From: Streptantibioticus ferralitis | GTDB taxonomy: Bacteria; Actinomycetota; Actinomycetes; Streptomycetales; Streptomycetaceae | DNA: 64,000 nt | Reading direction: 5' to 3' | Assembly: GCF_029223525.1 (NCBI RefSeq) | Contig: NZ_JARHTQ010000010.1 | Location: 186,001-250,000 of the forward strand | Shown here: positions 8,329-17,249 of the stretch, piece after piece | Numbering within the stretch: position 1 is the first letter of the stretch | Layout: every line of letters begins with the position of its first letter | Notes under the pieces: generated by a model | The model's input: the letters and a program-made list of their open reading frames with translations, nothing else | Databases searched by the model: none | Told to the model about the DNA's origin: nothing | Program-made: the position numbers and the translations under genes

Positions 8329-9051
8329 GTGACGGCGAAATCCTCTCGGATCACGGGCTCTGGCAGGCGACAGACCGTGGCACGAACGGTCGACCCCGGC
8401 TCGAAAGCGGAGGAGTGCGGGCTGCGCGCCGACGCGCGGCGCAACCGTCGGCAGATCCTCGCAGCCGCCCGCGAGGTGTTCGCCGAGCACGGCATCGACG
8501 CACCGATGGCCACCGTGGCCCGACGGGCCGGGGTCGGCGTGGCGACGCTCTATCGGCGCTTCCCTACCAGAGACGACCTGGTGCGGGCCGCCTTCGCACA
8601 CCAGATGGAGACCTGCGCCCGGGCTCTCACGGAGGCCGTGGACAACCCCGATCCGTGGCTCGGCTTCCAGCGTCTCGTCGAGACGGTGTGCGCACTGCAG
8701 AGCGAGGAACGGGGGTTTCCGGCGGCGTTCGTCACGGCGTTCCCCGACGCCGCGAACGACCATGCGCCTGTACGCGCCCGGGCCGAGCAGGAGTTCGCGA
8801 CGCTCGTCCGCAGGGCGCAGGCGGCGGGCGCGCTACGCCCCGACTTCCACCCCTCCGACCTCGCCGTGGTCCTGTTGGCCAACGGCGGTCTGCTCGCCGC
8901 GCGGCCCGGTGATCGCGCGGCGTCCCGGCGCCTGGTGGCCTACCTCCTCGAAGCGTTCCGCGCCCGGCCCACCCGGGGAGTGCTGCCCCCGCCGAGCGCG
9001 GCGCGCCTGGACTCCCTGCCACTCGCCAGCGACACCGCCCGTCCAACCTGA
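8329..9051 (+). CDS. TetR-family transcriptional regulator
   Basis: A 240-residue repressor. The DNA-binding domain begins near residue 36 (RRNRRQILAAAREVFAEHGI) with the HTH PMATVARRAGVGVATLYRRF, followed by an all-helical ligand domain. The start is GTG 8329, supported by GGAGGTGAG about 6 bases upstream. The extra N-terminal 30 residues before the HTH are longer than usual, so an internal start is possible. The divergent neighbour is an MDR oxidoreductase and a palindrome lies between them, so local autoregulation is likely. The ligand is unknown. Confidence 0.9.
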   Translation: MTAKSSRITGSGRRQTVARTVDPGSKAEECGLRADARRNRRQILAAAREVFAEHGIDAPMATVARRAGVGVATLYRRFPTRDDLVRAAFAHQMETCARALTEAVDNPDPWLGFQRLVETVCALQSEERGFPAAFVTAFPDAANDHAPVRARAEQEFATLVRRAQAAGALRPDFHPSDLAVVLLANGGLLAARPGDRAASRRLVAYLLEAFRARPTRGVLPPPSAARLDSLPLASDTARPT

Positions 9052-9300
9052 TCCACCGGACAGCCCCTGGCTAGCGAGGCAACGCGGCTCGCATCCCTTC
9101 GACCGGGCAGGCGCGAACTGGCTCGAACCGGAGCACGCGGGCGGACATCAGCTTGGGAAGCGACGGCGCTTGAACGAGGAAACGCCATCTGACCTGTACC
9201 TGTGCGTTCCTGGGCGAATCCGTCCAGGCGTGTGGCGCACCGCAGCCGTGCCGGCAAGACGCAGATCCCGAATGTCAGACCTCGGCCCTATGGTCTCCGC

Positions 9301-10074
9301 ATGGCTGAAGAGACCTTCGACAAAAGGAATCGCTTCCGTGAAGAGGCGGTCAACCGAGGCGTGCCGCTGGCCGAGGTGGAACGGTGGATACGTGCCGTCC
9401 GCCCGGCCGCGATCCTGGGGCAAGGCGGGGAGGGGCCGGTCGTGGCGCAGTTGGGCGGCTACCCGATGCTGCCGGTCGGCCCCCCGGACCCCCGGTTCCC
9501 CTTCGTCGCGTCAGTCGACTGCGCGACTCTGCCCCGGGAAGCGACGGATCTCCCCCTGCCGTCCGATGGGCATCTGCTGTTCTTCGGCGAGGCCGACGTG
9601 GGCTTTGACGGCGTGCTGCCCGAGTTGGTGATGTACGTGGCCGCTGGGACGCCTGTCACGGAGCGAAGGGTCGAGAAGGAGTGGTACACGGTCCTCCCCC
9701 ACAGTCAACTCCGCGCGGCCTGGTGCGAGTTGTCGGCGCCTACCAGCGGCGAGCTGGAGACCGAGTACCCCCACGCCGACGAACTGGACGGCACATGGAC
9801 CAACGCGTACGGCTACCGCCTCGGCTCGCTGCAAATCGGCGGATACCCCAAGATCGCTAACTGGGATCCCGTCGGGGTGGCCAGGGAAGCAGCAACCGAG
9901 GAGGCCGGCACTGATGAGGAGGCGCTCGATGATGACTGGGTGCTCCTGGCCACCTGGAGCTGCGATGACGACGTGAAAGAACTGGACCATGGCCTGATCC
10001 ACTGGGTGATCCGGCGGGAGGATCTGGCCGCACTACGCTTTGACCGGGTGTACGTCTACGTGCACATGATCTAA
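9301..10074 (+). CDS. DUF1963 (YwqG-like) protein
   Basis: A soluble protein of 257 residues. The pattern QLGGYPMLPVGPPDP, FPFVASVDCATLP, then GHLLFFGEADV and a late LGSLQIGGYPKIANWDP matches DUF1963, a family of unknown biochemical function. Near the C-terminus WVLLATWSCDDD and GLIHWVIRREDLAALRFDRV also fit. ATG 9301 is chosen because it starts the homologous region; the frame is open further upstream without family character. No operon partner is apparent. Confidence 0.8.
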   Translation: MAEETFDKRNRFREEAVNRGVPLAEVERWIRAVRPAAILGQGGEGPVVAQLGGYPMLPVGPPDPRFPFVASVDCATLPREATDLPLPSDGHLLFFGEADVGFDGVLPELVMYVAAGTPVTERRVEKEWYTVLPHSQLRAAWCELSAPTSGELETEYPHADELDGTWTNAYGYRLGSLQIGGYPKIANWDPVGVAREAATEEAGTDEEALDDDWVLLATWSCDDDVKELDHGLIHWVIRREDLAALRFDRVYVYVHMI

Positions 10075-10299
10075 TACGTGCTCGCGCGCGGTCGGCTGCC
10101 GGCCGCGCAGATCCGCGACCTCGCAGCGCTGCGCGAAGGGGCCGAAGTGCGCTTACCGGACCGGCCACATGCCAATCACCCTGGTCCGCGGCCAAGCCGA
10201 CTGCACCTGGGACGAGCGGCTGAACGAACTCGGGCCGGCTGGAAGTTCTGCGTCCCGATCACACGGAGAAGTCCGAGCTTCTCCCGTGCATCGGTGCTC
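10075..10299. other. Degenerate DNA between DUF1963 gene and amidohydrolase remnant
   Basis: A plus-strand frame reads AAQIRDLAALREGAEVRLPD, which looks protein-like but is not assignable. It is probably a fragment of a lost gene. Confidence 0.35.
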
Positions 10300-11000
10300 T
10301 CGGTCGGGAAGAACGCCAGGGCGGGCAACGAGGCCATGGGACAGATGATCGCCGATCATCCCGGCCGCTTCGGCGCGTTCGCGCTGCTGCCGCTGCCGGA
10401 TGTCGACGCGGCCCTGGCAGAGATCGACTACGCGCTTGACGTCCTGCGCCTGGACGGCGGCGGGATGTTCAGCAACCACGAAGGCGACTGCCTCGGCGAC
10501 CCGGCCTTCGAGCGAGTCTTCGCGAAACCCGCGGAGCGCGACGCGCTCGTCCACGTGCGCCCGACCGCGCCGTCGGGCAAGGACCAGCCGACCTTCGGAC
10601 TGCCGATCGCGCTCTACGAGTACCCCTTCGACACCACCCGCATGATCGCGAGCCTGGTGTGGGGCGGCACCCTGGCTCGCTACCCCGGGCTACGGCTGAT
10701 CACCTCGCACGCCGGCGGAACCGTTCCCTGCCTTGCCGAACGCCTCGCCGTGGCCGGCGCCAACTTCAACCCGAAGCTGGAGGTACGCGACGCGCTGCGG
10801 AATCCGTACTACGACGTCGCGTTGTCGGCCAACCCGCACACCTTGGCCGCGCTCTCCTCGTTCGCCCCGACAGAGCCACATCCTCTTCGGGACGGACTAC
10901 CCGTTCATGCCCGAGGAGAAGACGCCGCAGCCGTTCTCCAGCTCCGCACCCTGGCCGCCGACAGTGACCTCGACGCCTACCTGCGCTTCCATGCCGCGCG
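10300..11000 (+). pseudogene. Amidohydrolase_2 (ACMSD-like) metal-dependent hydrolase remnant
   Basis: The frame carries MIADHPGRFGAFALLPLPDV, then ASLVWGGTLARYPGLRLITS and HAGGTVPCLAERL, typical of the amidohydrolase_2 family (aminocarboxymuconate decarboxylase-like). The N-terminal metal motif (HxH) is missing, replaced by unrelated sequence. Near 10865-10872 the frame shifts by one base; the new frame continues SHILFGTDYPFMPEE, the expected metal-binding Asp motif. Both lesions mean no active enzyme can be made. Confidence 0.75.
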
Positions 11001-11111
11001 TGAGCACCAGCGCCTCCGTCTCACTCCCAACCAGCAGCAATACGGCCTCAGCGGCTCATCACGATCTTCCCTCGACCGAACCGCACCCCATCCAGGAAGG
11101 CGATGTGTCAT

Positions 11112-12152
11112 ATGCGAAAAACTCACCTTGTAGGTACCTGGCCAGGCCTGTCCGCGCCGGATGCCATGACCACAGCTCTCCGGCGTGTTGGCGCGCACCT
11201 TCTTCGTATGACTGACGGCGAGACTGGAGACCGAGCGGTCTGGGGCTCGCGCACCATCGAATGGCTCCGCGCGAACCCCGATGTCGAACTGATACACGAC
11301 GGCGTCTACGCCGACTACGGGACGGGCCCGCTGTTCCGCGTGCGTGAAGACCGAACGTTGGACCCGAGGAATCTGCACCTCAACTACTTCCACACGTTCG
11401 TCGAGAGCTTCCCGGCTTTCAAATACCTCCGTGATCAGGCCGGCCATTCCGACATCAGATTCCAGGTCGGTCTGCCTGCCCCGCTCGACCTCACCATGCT
11501 GGCTTTCGGCATGGACGTCGCTATGTCCGACCGGGTGATCCCGCAGGCATGGGCCCAGGCGACCATCGACCAGGTCAACCGCATTGTCGGCGAAGCGGAA
11601 GAGCCGGTGGTGTTCCAGCTCGAAACGCCCGCCAGCCTGCTGGCGGTGATCGGGGCACCCGACGAGGCCAAGGAGGCGGTGGCCAGGCAGCTGGCACACG
11701 ACCTGCATGAGATCATGGCAGGCGCTCGTGAGGGCACTCATTTCGGCGTCCATCTCTGCCTCGGCGATCTCCAACACAAGGCCCTCGCCGAGATGCCCGA
11801 CGCGCTGCCGCTTGTGCTGCTGGCCAACGCCATGGCTACCGGCTTCCCGGAAGGACGGGTCCTCGACTACATCCACGTACCGTTCGCGGCGGCGAACAAG
11901 CCGGGATCCTTCGAGGAAGACTGGTACCGGCCGCTCGAAGCGCTCACGTTGCCTCCGGAGGTGCGTTTCGTGGCGGGTTTCATCCACGAGAGCATCACCA
12001 TCGAGGACCATCGCGGCCTGCTGCACATGATCGAACGGCTCGCCAGGCGCGAGGTGGACGTGGCGGCCGCCTGCGGCCTGGGCCGACGCCCCGACCCCGC
12101 GCAGGCGTGGGACGCGATGGACAAAGCCATCGCGCTGATCAACGGTGACTGA
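11112..12152 (+). CDS. MetE/UROD-superfamily-like protein of unknown function
   Basis: A 346-residue soluble protein. It begins MRKTHLVGTWPGLSAPDAMT and contains MTDGETGDRAVWGSRTIEWL, a FQVGLPAPLDLTM segment and VHLCLGDLQHKAL. The layout recalls UROD/cobalamin-independent methionine synthase TIM barrels, but the zinc-binding His/Cys set of MetE is not evident. ATG 11112 lies about 10 bases after AGGAAGG; ATG 11103 is too close to it. It ends one base before the convergent MmyB remnant. The fold assignment is tentative; the reading frame is convincing. Confidence 0.6.
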   Translation: MRKTHLVGTWPGLSAPDAMTTALRRVGAHLLRMTDGETGDRAVWGSRTIEWLRANPDVELIHDGVYADYGTGPLFRVREDRTLDPRNLHLNYFHTFVESFPAFKYLRDQAGHSDIRFQVGLPAPLDLTMLAFGMDVAMSDRVIPQAWAQATIDQVNRIVGEAEEPVVFQLETPASLLAVIGAPDEAKEAVARQLAHDLHEIMAGAREGTHFGVHLCLGDLQHKALAEMPDALPLVLLANAMATGFPEGRVLDYIHVPFAAANKPGSFEEDWYRPLEALTLPPEVRFVAGFIHESITIEDHRGLLHMIERLARREVDVAAACGLGRRPDPAQAWDAMDKAIALINGD

Positions 12153-12425
12153 TCAGCAGCGACCGAATTCAGTGGCCGACGGACCAGCGACTACTGCCAT
12201 TCGCAGCTTGGTCTCGTCCGCGCTCCCGGGCGCGGCAATCGTGATCACAATCTTGAGTTCGGAGTTACCGTCGGTCAGCACATCGCAGTCCGCTGCGACC
12301 AGTCCCACCGAGGGGTGCTCAACCGTTTTGTGGTCCTCACGATGAGTGGCCACCGTACCGATCGCCCGCAGTTCGGCCCCGGCCGTATTCTCCCAGCTCA
12401 GCAACTTCCCTTCAGAGGATCCGCA
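12153..12425 (-). pseudogene. MmyB-type regulator, C-terminal domain remnant
   Basis: The minus strand encodes LSWENTAGAELRAIGTVATH, then EDHKTVEHPSVGLVAADCDV and TIAAPGSADETKLRMAVVAG. This is the end of the MmyB-like ligand-binding domain found in XRE regulators such as those at 18258 and 19164. The helix-turn-helix and first half of the domain are absent. Beyond about 12425 the frame loses resemblance. Confidence 0.7.
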
Positions 12426-12516
12426 CCCGTGAACAACAGCCATGACCGTAGGACTTCGAGTCGACTCTGAATCAAGGCGGGGAACCGGGCCATGACAGAG
12501 GACCACGGGCGATCGC

Positions 12517-12606
12517 ATGGTCAGCATCGGTGAGGTGAGCAAGCGCACGGGAATCTCGACGCACACGCTTCGCTTCCATGAGAAGGAGGGGCTGTTCTTC
12601 GACCCC
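12517..12606 (+). pseudogene. MerR-family regulator, N-terminal scrap
   Basis: MVSIGEVSKRTGISTHTLRF followed by HEKEGLFFDP is the canonical MerR winged-helix start. The frame then continues into unrelated sequence to a stop at 12849, so the second half of the DNA-binding domain and the dimerisation helix are lost. Confidence 0.75.
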
Positions 12607-12882
12607 ATCCGGATCTGTTACGAGCCCGTGGGAAGTGGGAGCGGAGCATTGGGCGGCGAGGGGCTGACCTTGGTAGCGGGTGGCGGATACGTCATGTGGT
12701 CGTCGCTCGTCCAGCCTGTGCACTTTCATCACGCGAGGGCTGTGAGCGGACGGCGCCTGGCCGAATCGCGGAGTTGGGAGCCGCATTGGTTTTGTCGGCT
12801 CCCAACTCCGGACCGCTCCCCGAGCAGCCCTTTGCTCGTCCCGCGCTGACGGCCGCTCCGCCGATGCGCGGTGAGCCGGGCC
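12607..12882. other. Non-coding stretch with one strong hairpin
   Basis: No gene is recognised. The notable feature is the perfect 15-bp inverted repeat at 12769-12810, described separately. Confidence 0.5.
12769..12810. terminator. Perfect 15-bp stem-loop, probable terminator
   Basis: CGGAGTTGGGAGCCG and its exact complement enclose a 12-base loop. It sits about 70 bases past the 3' end of the minus-strand NmrA gene and downstream of the plus-strand MerR scrap. There is no U-tract, which is common for Streptomyces hairpin terminators, so it could stop transcription from either side. Confidence 0.7.
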
Positions 12883-13725
12883 TCAGCGGAAGGCGTCGAC
12901 GTTGCGTTCACACCAGTCGCGGAAGGTCCCGGGGGCTGCTCCGGTGATGTTCTCGACGTCGTCGGTGACGAATCCGGCGCGGCCGGCGCGGAACAACTCG
13001 TTCAGGCTCTCCATGGCGTGCGCCTGCTCGGGCGGAGTTCCTCGCCGAATGGCAGCCTGGGCGAACTCGTGCGGAGTGACGTCCTCGAAGTCGATCGAAC
13101 GCCCGGTCACCTCGGCGATGATCTCGACCTGCTCGCGCGCGGTCAGGGCCTGCGGACCAGTGAGGAAGTACCCCTTCCCCACGTGACCGTCTTCGGTGAG
13201 GGTGGCCACGGCGACGCGTGCGATGTCTTCCGGGTCGATGACCCCCTGCCGGCCGTCCCCGGTCGTGTCGACGACCTTGCCCGCTCGGATGGAGTCGAGC
13301 CACCACAAGGCGTTGGACGCGAAGCCGTTGGGCCGCAGGTAGGTCACACCAAGGCCGGACTCGCGCATGATCTGCTCGCGAGCCGCCAGAGCAGCCTGGA
13401 TGGGGCCCTGCGGGAACAGGCGCGCGCCGACGGAGGATTGCAGGACGATCCTCGGCGACCCCGCGGCTCGTGCGGCGTCGATCATCTTCTTGGTCTGCTC
13501 GGTCCCGCCGCCGACCTGCATCAGGAAGACGGCCTCGACGCCCTGAACCGCCTTCGCCACGCTTTCGGGGTCGTCGAGATTGCCGACGGCGAGCTCGATC
13601 CCGGCCGGGAGGCCGGCCGCTCGGGAGGGGTCACGCACAAGGGCCCGGACGCTGTGGCCATGTTCGTGCAGCTGCCGAGCAACGGGGCCGCCGACGTTGC
13701 CAGTTGCTCCAGTGACGAGGTACAT
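12883..13725 (-). CDS. NmrA-like NAD(P)-binding (SDR atypical) protein
   Basis: A 280-residue protein starting MYLVTGATGNVGGPVARQLH, the GxxGxxG Rossmann motif of atypical SDRs of the NmrA type. Further family features are VGNLDDPESVAKAVQGVEAV and LRPNGFASNALWW. The active-site YxxxK of classical SDRs is not present, typical for NmrA-like proteins that act as NADPH sensors or simple reductases. It lies 66 bases downstream of the SDR gene on the same strand and is probably co-transcribed with it. Confidence 0.85.
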   Translation of the reverse strand: MYLVTGATGNVGGPVARQLHEHGHSVRALVRDPSRAAGLPAGIELAVGNLDDPESVAKAVQGVEAVFLMQVGGGTEQTKKMIDAARAAGSPRIVLQSSVGARLFPQGPIQAALAAREQIMRESGLGVTYLRPNGFASNALWWLDSIRAGKVVDTTGDGRQGVIDPEDIARVAVATLTEDGHVGKGYFLTGPQALTAREQVEIIAEVTGRSIDFEDVTPHEFAQAAIRRGTPPEQAHAMESLNELFRAGRAGFVTDDVENITGAAPGTFRDWCERNVDAFR

Positions 13726-13748
13726 CTTCAGTTCCTTTCGGGTTGGTG

Positions 13749-13791
13749 GTGAAGACGTTGGTGGTGACGTCGGTGAAGACGTTGGTGGTGA
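13749..13791. repeat. Two direct 19-bp repeats in the NmrA-SDR intergenic region
   Basis: GTGAAGACGTTGGTGGTGA occurs at 13749-13767 and 13773-13791, a 24-bp period. The second copy abuts the SDR stop codon. The spacer before the NmrA gene may have grown by duplication. Confidence 0.8.
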
Positions 13792-14508
13792 TTACCAGGG
13801 CACGTCGCCGTCGCGATCGGCGAAGGTGCCGGTAGGGCCGCCGGGTGCGCTGAGGGCGTAGGCGATGGCGTCGGTGCCGTCCTGGACCGAATGGCCCTGT
13901 CCGCCGCTGAGGTCGGTCGCGGTCATGCCGGGGTCCGCGACGTTGATGCGGATGTGGGGCAGCAGTCGCGCGAATCGCGCGGTCATCATGTTGATCGCGG
14001 CCTTCGACGCGCCGTACAGCGGAGTGCCCGCCACCGCTTCGATGCGGTCCAGGTCGTGGAAACGCCGGAACGACCCCAGCCCACTGCTGACGTTCACGAT
14101 CCGCGGGTCGTCGCTCTTCTCCAGCAGCGGCAGGAAGGCATGGATGAGGCGGATGTAGCCGACGACGTTCGTCAGCAGCACCTCGGTCATGTCGTCCGCC
14201 GTGTAGTCCTGCGGGTCACGCAGCGGGCCGGTGATGCCGGCGTTGTTGACCAGCACGTCGAGGTGCCCGTCGGTCCGCTCGATGGAGTCAGCGGCGAGAC
14301 GGACCGACTCGTCGCAGGTCACGTCCAGTTCGAGGAAATGCGCGCCGACACCGTCGGCGGCGGCCTGTCCACGCTCACTATTGCGGGCGGCGAGGTACAC
14401 GCGGTATCCGGCCTCGACCAGACGCCGGACCGTCTCCAGACCGATGCCCTTATTGGCGCCGGTGACCAACGCGACGGGTGCGGATGCGCTCACGGATTCT
14501 GTGCTCAT
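13792..14508 (-). CDS. Classical short-chain dehydrogenase/reductase
   Basis: A 238-residue enzyme with VALVTGANKGIGLETVRRLV (cofactor loop), NNAG in LVNNAGITGPL, the catalytic Ser in VNVSSGLGSF and YxxxK in PLYGASKAAINMM. The sequence resembles carbonyl-reductase-like SDRs using NADPH. ATG 14508 follows AAGGAGCCGAAG, an excellent SD. Upstream on the same strand lies a DUF6351 scrap; downstream is the NmrA-like gene. Substrate unknown. Confidence 0.9.
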   Translation of the reverse strand: MSTESVSASAPVALVTGANKGIGLETVRRLVEAGYRVYLAARNSERGQAAADGVGAHFLELDVTCDESVRLAADSIERTDGHLDVLVNNAGITGPLRDPQDYTADDMTEVLLTNVVGYIRLIHAFLPLLEKSDDPRIVNVSSGLGSFRRFHDLDRIEAVAGTPLYGASKAAINMMTARFARLLPHIRINVADPGMTATDLSGGQGHSVQDGTDAIAYALSAPGGPTGTFADRDGDVPW

Positions 14509-14599
14509 CTTCGGCTCCTTCCTGGTCCTTCCTGTCGGTCGCATATCGATCCTGGCGCTCGGTCGATCGGGCAGCGTGGCCCAGTCCGGGCCCCCCACG

Positions 14600-15010
14600 C
14601 CGGCGCGGGGGCGTGCCCAAAGCTGCCGGTGGTGCCGTCGCCATAGCTGAGCCATGCACCCAACGGGCGCACCTGGTCTACGCCGGGGAGCTGGTAGTCG
14701 CAGACGCCGCCGGGGAAGATGGCGTGCAGTTCGGCCTGCTGGGCCGTGGTGAACGTGACGGTGTAGTCCGCGAAGTCCATCGGCCGCTGCCGGCACTTGA
14801 GCACGTCGGAGGTCAACGGTTCACCGGCGACCTGGCGTGGTGAGGCGGCGACCGGATAGGACGCGGCGCACGGGCCGGTGACGGGGTCGGTCAGCGGGCA
14901 TGTGATGCGGTCGCCGGCGGACAGGTAGCAGCCGCTGACCAGGCCGGCCGGCTTGTCGTCGGCGATCTTCTGGGTCAGGGTGCGGCCGCGGTCCGGACGG
15001 TCATCCTCCG
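14600..15010 (-). pseudogene. DUF6351-family protein, C-terminal remnant
   Basis: The minus strand encodes KIADDKPAGLVSGCYLSAGD, RITCPLTDPVTGPCAASYPV, then TSDVLKCRQRPMDF and PGGVCDYQLPG. These Cys-spaced motifs match the C-terminus of DUF6351 proteins, secreted tannase/esterase-like proteins of actinobacteria. The N-terminal several hundred residues are absent; the frame breaks near 15010. It was likely upstream in the same transcription unit as the SDR gene. Confidence 0.6.
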
Positions 15011-15049
15011 ACCCTCCGGACCCCTTTCGCGTGCGCTTCTGACCCAGGC

Positions 15050-15285
15050 TTGACCTGGATCTTCGGGTTCGCCATCACGGCAGGCGGCGGTGAGGGCAGC
15101 CTGGCCATCGCTCTGCTCGGCGGGTGCTGGTTCCCGCTGGCGATGACGGTGGCGTCCGTCCTCGTCGCCCTGGCGCATCTGCGCCGTCACCGCGCCGACA
15201 TCCTGAACCCGTCACGAAATGCCCACGTCAGGACGTTAAACTCCCAGCTCGAAGAATTCCGTTATCCAACCGAAGGAGCGCAGAC
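15050..15285 (+). other. Small hydrophobic frame before the cyclophilin gene, probable remnant
   Basis: A plus-strand frame begins [20 protein letters not shown] and continues [20 protein letters not shown], giving two possible membrane segments. It then runs into the cyclophilin leader. The only start is a TTG without a clear SD. It looks like the tail of a lost membrane protein. Confidence 0.35.
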
Positions 15286-15786
15286 ATGGCCGAGACCGGA
15301 GCCAACGTCTACTTCGACGTGACCGTGAACGACGAGCCGTTGGGCCGGATCGTGTTCAAGCTGTACGACGACGTCGTGCCGAAGACCGCGCGGAACTTCC
15401 GCGAGCTGGCCACGGGCGAGAACGGCTACGGCTACGCGGGCTCGACGTTTCACCGCGTCATCCCTGCCTTCATGCTCCAGGGCGGTGACTTCACCAACCA
15501 CAACGGCACCGGCGGCAAGAGCATCTACGGCGAGAAGTTCGAGGACGAGAACTTCCAGCTGAAGCACGACCGTCCGGGCCTGCTCAGCATGGCCAACGCA
15601 GGCCGCAACACCAACGGCTCGCAGTTCTTCATCACGACCATCGTCACCGACTGGCTGGACGGCAAGCACGTCGTCTTCGGCGAGGTCGTCGAGGGCATGG
15701 ACGTCGTCAAGCAGATCGAGGCCCTGGGCTCCCGCACCGGCGCCCCCAGCGCCAAGATCGCCATCAAGGAGTCGGGCACGCTGTAA
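15286..15786 (+). CDS. Cyclophilin-type peptidyl-prolyl cis-trans isomerase
   Basis: A 166-residue cytoplasmic cyclophilin that isomerises Xaa-Pro bonds. All core motifs are present: [15 protein letters not shown] (catalytic Arg), [16 protein letters not shown] and [16 protein letters not shown]. There is no signal peptide. ATG 15286 follows GAAGGAG at good spacing. It is of normal length and appears intact in an otherwise eroded neighbourhood. Confidence 0.97.
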   Translation: MAETGANVYFDVTVNDEPLGRIVFKLYDDVVPKTARNFRELATGENGYGYAGSTFHRVIPAFMLQGGDFTNHNGTGGKSIYGEKFEDENFQLKHDRPGLLSMANAGRNTNGSQFFITTIVTDWLDGKHVVFGEVVEGMDVVKQIEALGSRTGAPSAKIAIKESGTL

Positions 15787-15989
15787 GGATCCAGCCAAGT
15801 CACCTCACGAAGCTAAGCTCGTTCTTTGCCTTCCGGCCTCGGACCGTGTTTCGAACTTGCTCGGCCCACCTGGGAGTTCGCCGGACGCTATGGCGGCCTT
15901 CGCTTGATCATGTGCTCCGACCAAGGAACGCACGTGATCGAGACGAAGGCCGTGATAGCGAGTCTGCTGCCTGACGACGTGGGGAAGAA

Positions 15990-16264
15990 AGCGATAGCGG
16001 AAGCGTCACGCTTCCGGGGTGGATTGGGGCGTGTCTGACCGCTCGGCGCGATGAACTGTTCGAGTCGGCGGACTCGGTGCTGTGTGCGGACGGCCCTGTG
16101 AAGTCACCGGTGGATCTGACCTTGGTGCCCGAACACCGGCGTGGACACGGCGCGTTGTACGGCGGCCTCAACCACGGCCGGATCGACGTTGGTCGACTGC
16201 GGACCCTGCTGGCTGGCCTGCCGCTGCCCCACTTCGACGGCAGGCGCCTGGTCCGGCCGCGATA
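15990..16264 (+). pseudogene. Putative transposase (NF041680-like), N-terminal remnant
   Basis: Two frames together read ASRFRGGLGRV, then CLTARRDELFESADSVLCAD and PEHRRGHGALYGGLNHGRID. This is the opening of a transposase common in Streptomyces (FELADAVLCADGPV...LVPEHRRGHGALYDALNxGR). A frameshift near 16037 splits it, and it ends in a premature stop after RLVRPR. The catalytic part is absent. Confidence 0.7.
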
Positions 16265-16528
16265 ATATGACCGAGATGGCCCAGGTCGAGGCTCATCAGC
16301 AAGCGGATTGGTCCTCGCAGAACAGCCCTGCCACCCGGAGCCGTCAAGCCCCGCCACTTCCCGGGAGCCAGTCTCTCCTCTTGCGGTAGGAGCTTGACAG
16401 CCGCACCACGGTGGTTAGCGCTTCAGCCGCCACTGACCCACCGGCACCCGGCGCAGGTAACCGGCCCGGACGCTGTCCCGGCGGACCAGGCCCGGTTCAG
16501 GACCGTGGAGTGCGCGGGGTTCGGGGGT

Positions 16529-16804
16529 TCAGACCGCTCGCGGCAGGGGTTGTTCGTTCTGGCGGTAGAGGATCAGGTGCTCGTGGTAGAGGACGCCGTC
16601 CCGCACGTCGCCGGTCGCGGTGAAGCCGGTGTCGTCGAGGTAGTCGATGTGGGTACCGGTGACGGTGTAGCTGCCGGTGTACGCGCTCCTACGCTTGCCG
16701 CGCGCTTCGTCGTACCGGCCGTCGGGCAGCAGCTCCTGGCGGATGAACCCATCGGCGGTCACCCACATGCCGACGTAGGGATGCGGGCTGTTGTTACTGG
16801 TCAT
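16529..16804 (-). CDS. Atu4866-domain protein
   Basis: A complete 91-residue protein: MTSNNSPHPYVGMWVTADGF, IRQELLPDGRYDEARG, then THIDYLDDTGFTATGDVRDG. This small beta-rich domain is named after Agrobacterium Atu4866; its function is unknown. It is the only free-standing intact copy here; a fused copy (41104-41892) and two broken ones (22350, 40703) exist. ATG 16804 begins the domain. The gene has no obvious partners. Confidence 0.85.
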   Translation of the reverse strand: MTSNNSPHPYVGMWVTADGFIRQELLPDGRYDEARGKRRSAYTGSYTVTGTHIDYLDDTGFTATGDVRDGVLYHEHLILYRQNEQPLPRAV

Positions 16805-16984
16805 GGCACCATCCTGGCCCTCGCGTCAGGTCGGAGCCAGGCCGTGCTGTGTCCGGGTGCGACACACCCACCCATCGTGCCCGCGCCTCAGCGTCCGTCG
16901 CACGGCGGGGCGAGGCGGGGCGGCCGATCAAAGGCGCCGACCGCACCCAGACCTCTCCATTCCGCCGGTCGGCTCCGTGCGGAC

Positions 16985-17208
16985 GGCAGCCACTGGACGT
17001 GACGGTCGTGGGCTGGGATGGCTGCGACCGCATCGGCCCGGTGCACGAGGGAGACTCCCTGGACAGCACGGTGACAGTGGAGTCGACCCATCCACTACCC
17101 GGATCGGGAAGCATCCTCTGGCTCGGGGTAGGGGTGAACGCGCGGTCCGGTGACTCCGACGAGCCGCGCCCGGTGCTCCGTTGGAGGTGCGCGGTCGTCA
17201 TGGCCTGA
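16985..17208 (+). pseudogene. C-terminal remnant, possibly of a MaoC-like acyl dehydratase
   Basis: The frame reads LDVTVVGWDGCDRIGPVHEG, DSLDSTVTVESTHPLPGSG and ends RPVLRWRCAVVMA-stop, 41 bases before the CoA-ester-lyase-like gene. The beta-strand pattern and a WRCAVxM ending resemble hotdog-fold dehydratases, which often precede citrate-lyase-beta-like genes. The upstream half is missing. The family call is weak. Confidence 0.35.
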
Positions 17209-17249
17209 CCACCGCCCCCCACGAATCATCGAAGTGGAGACCGATCAGC

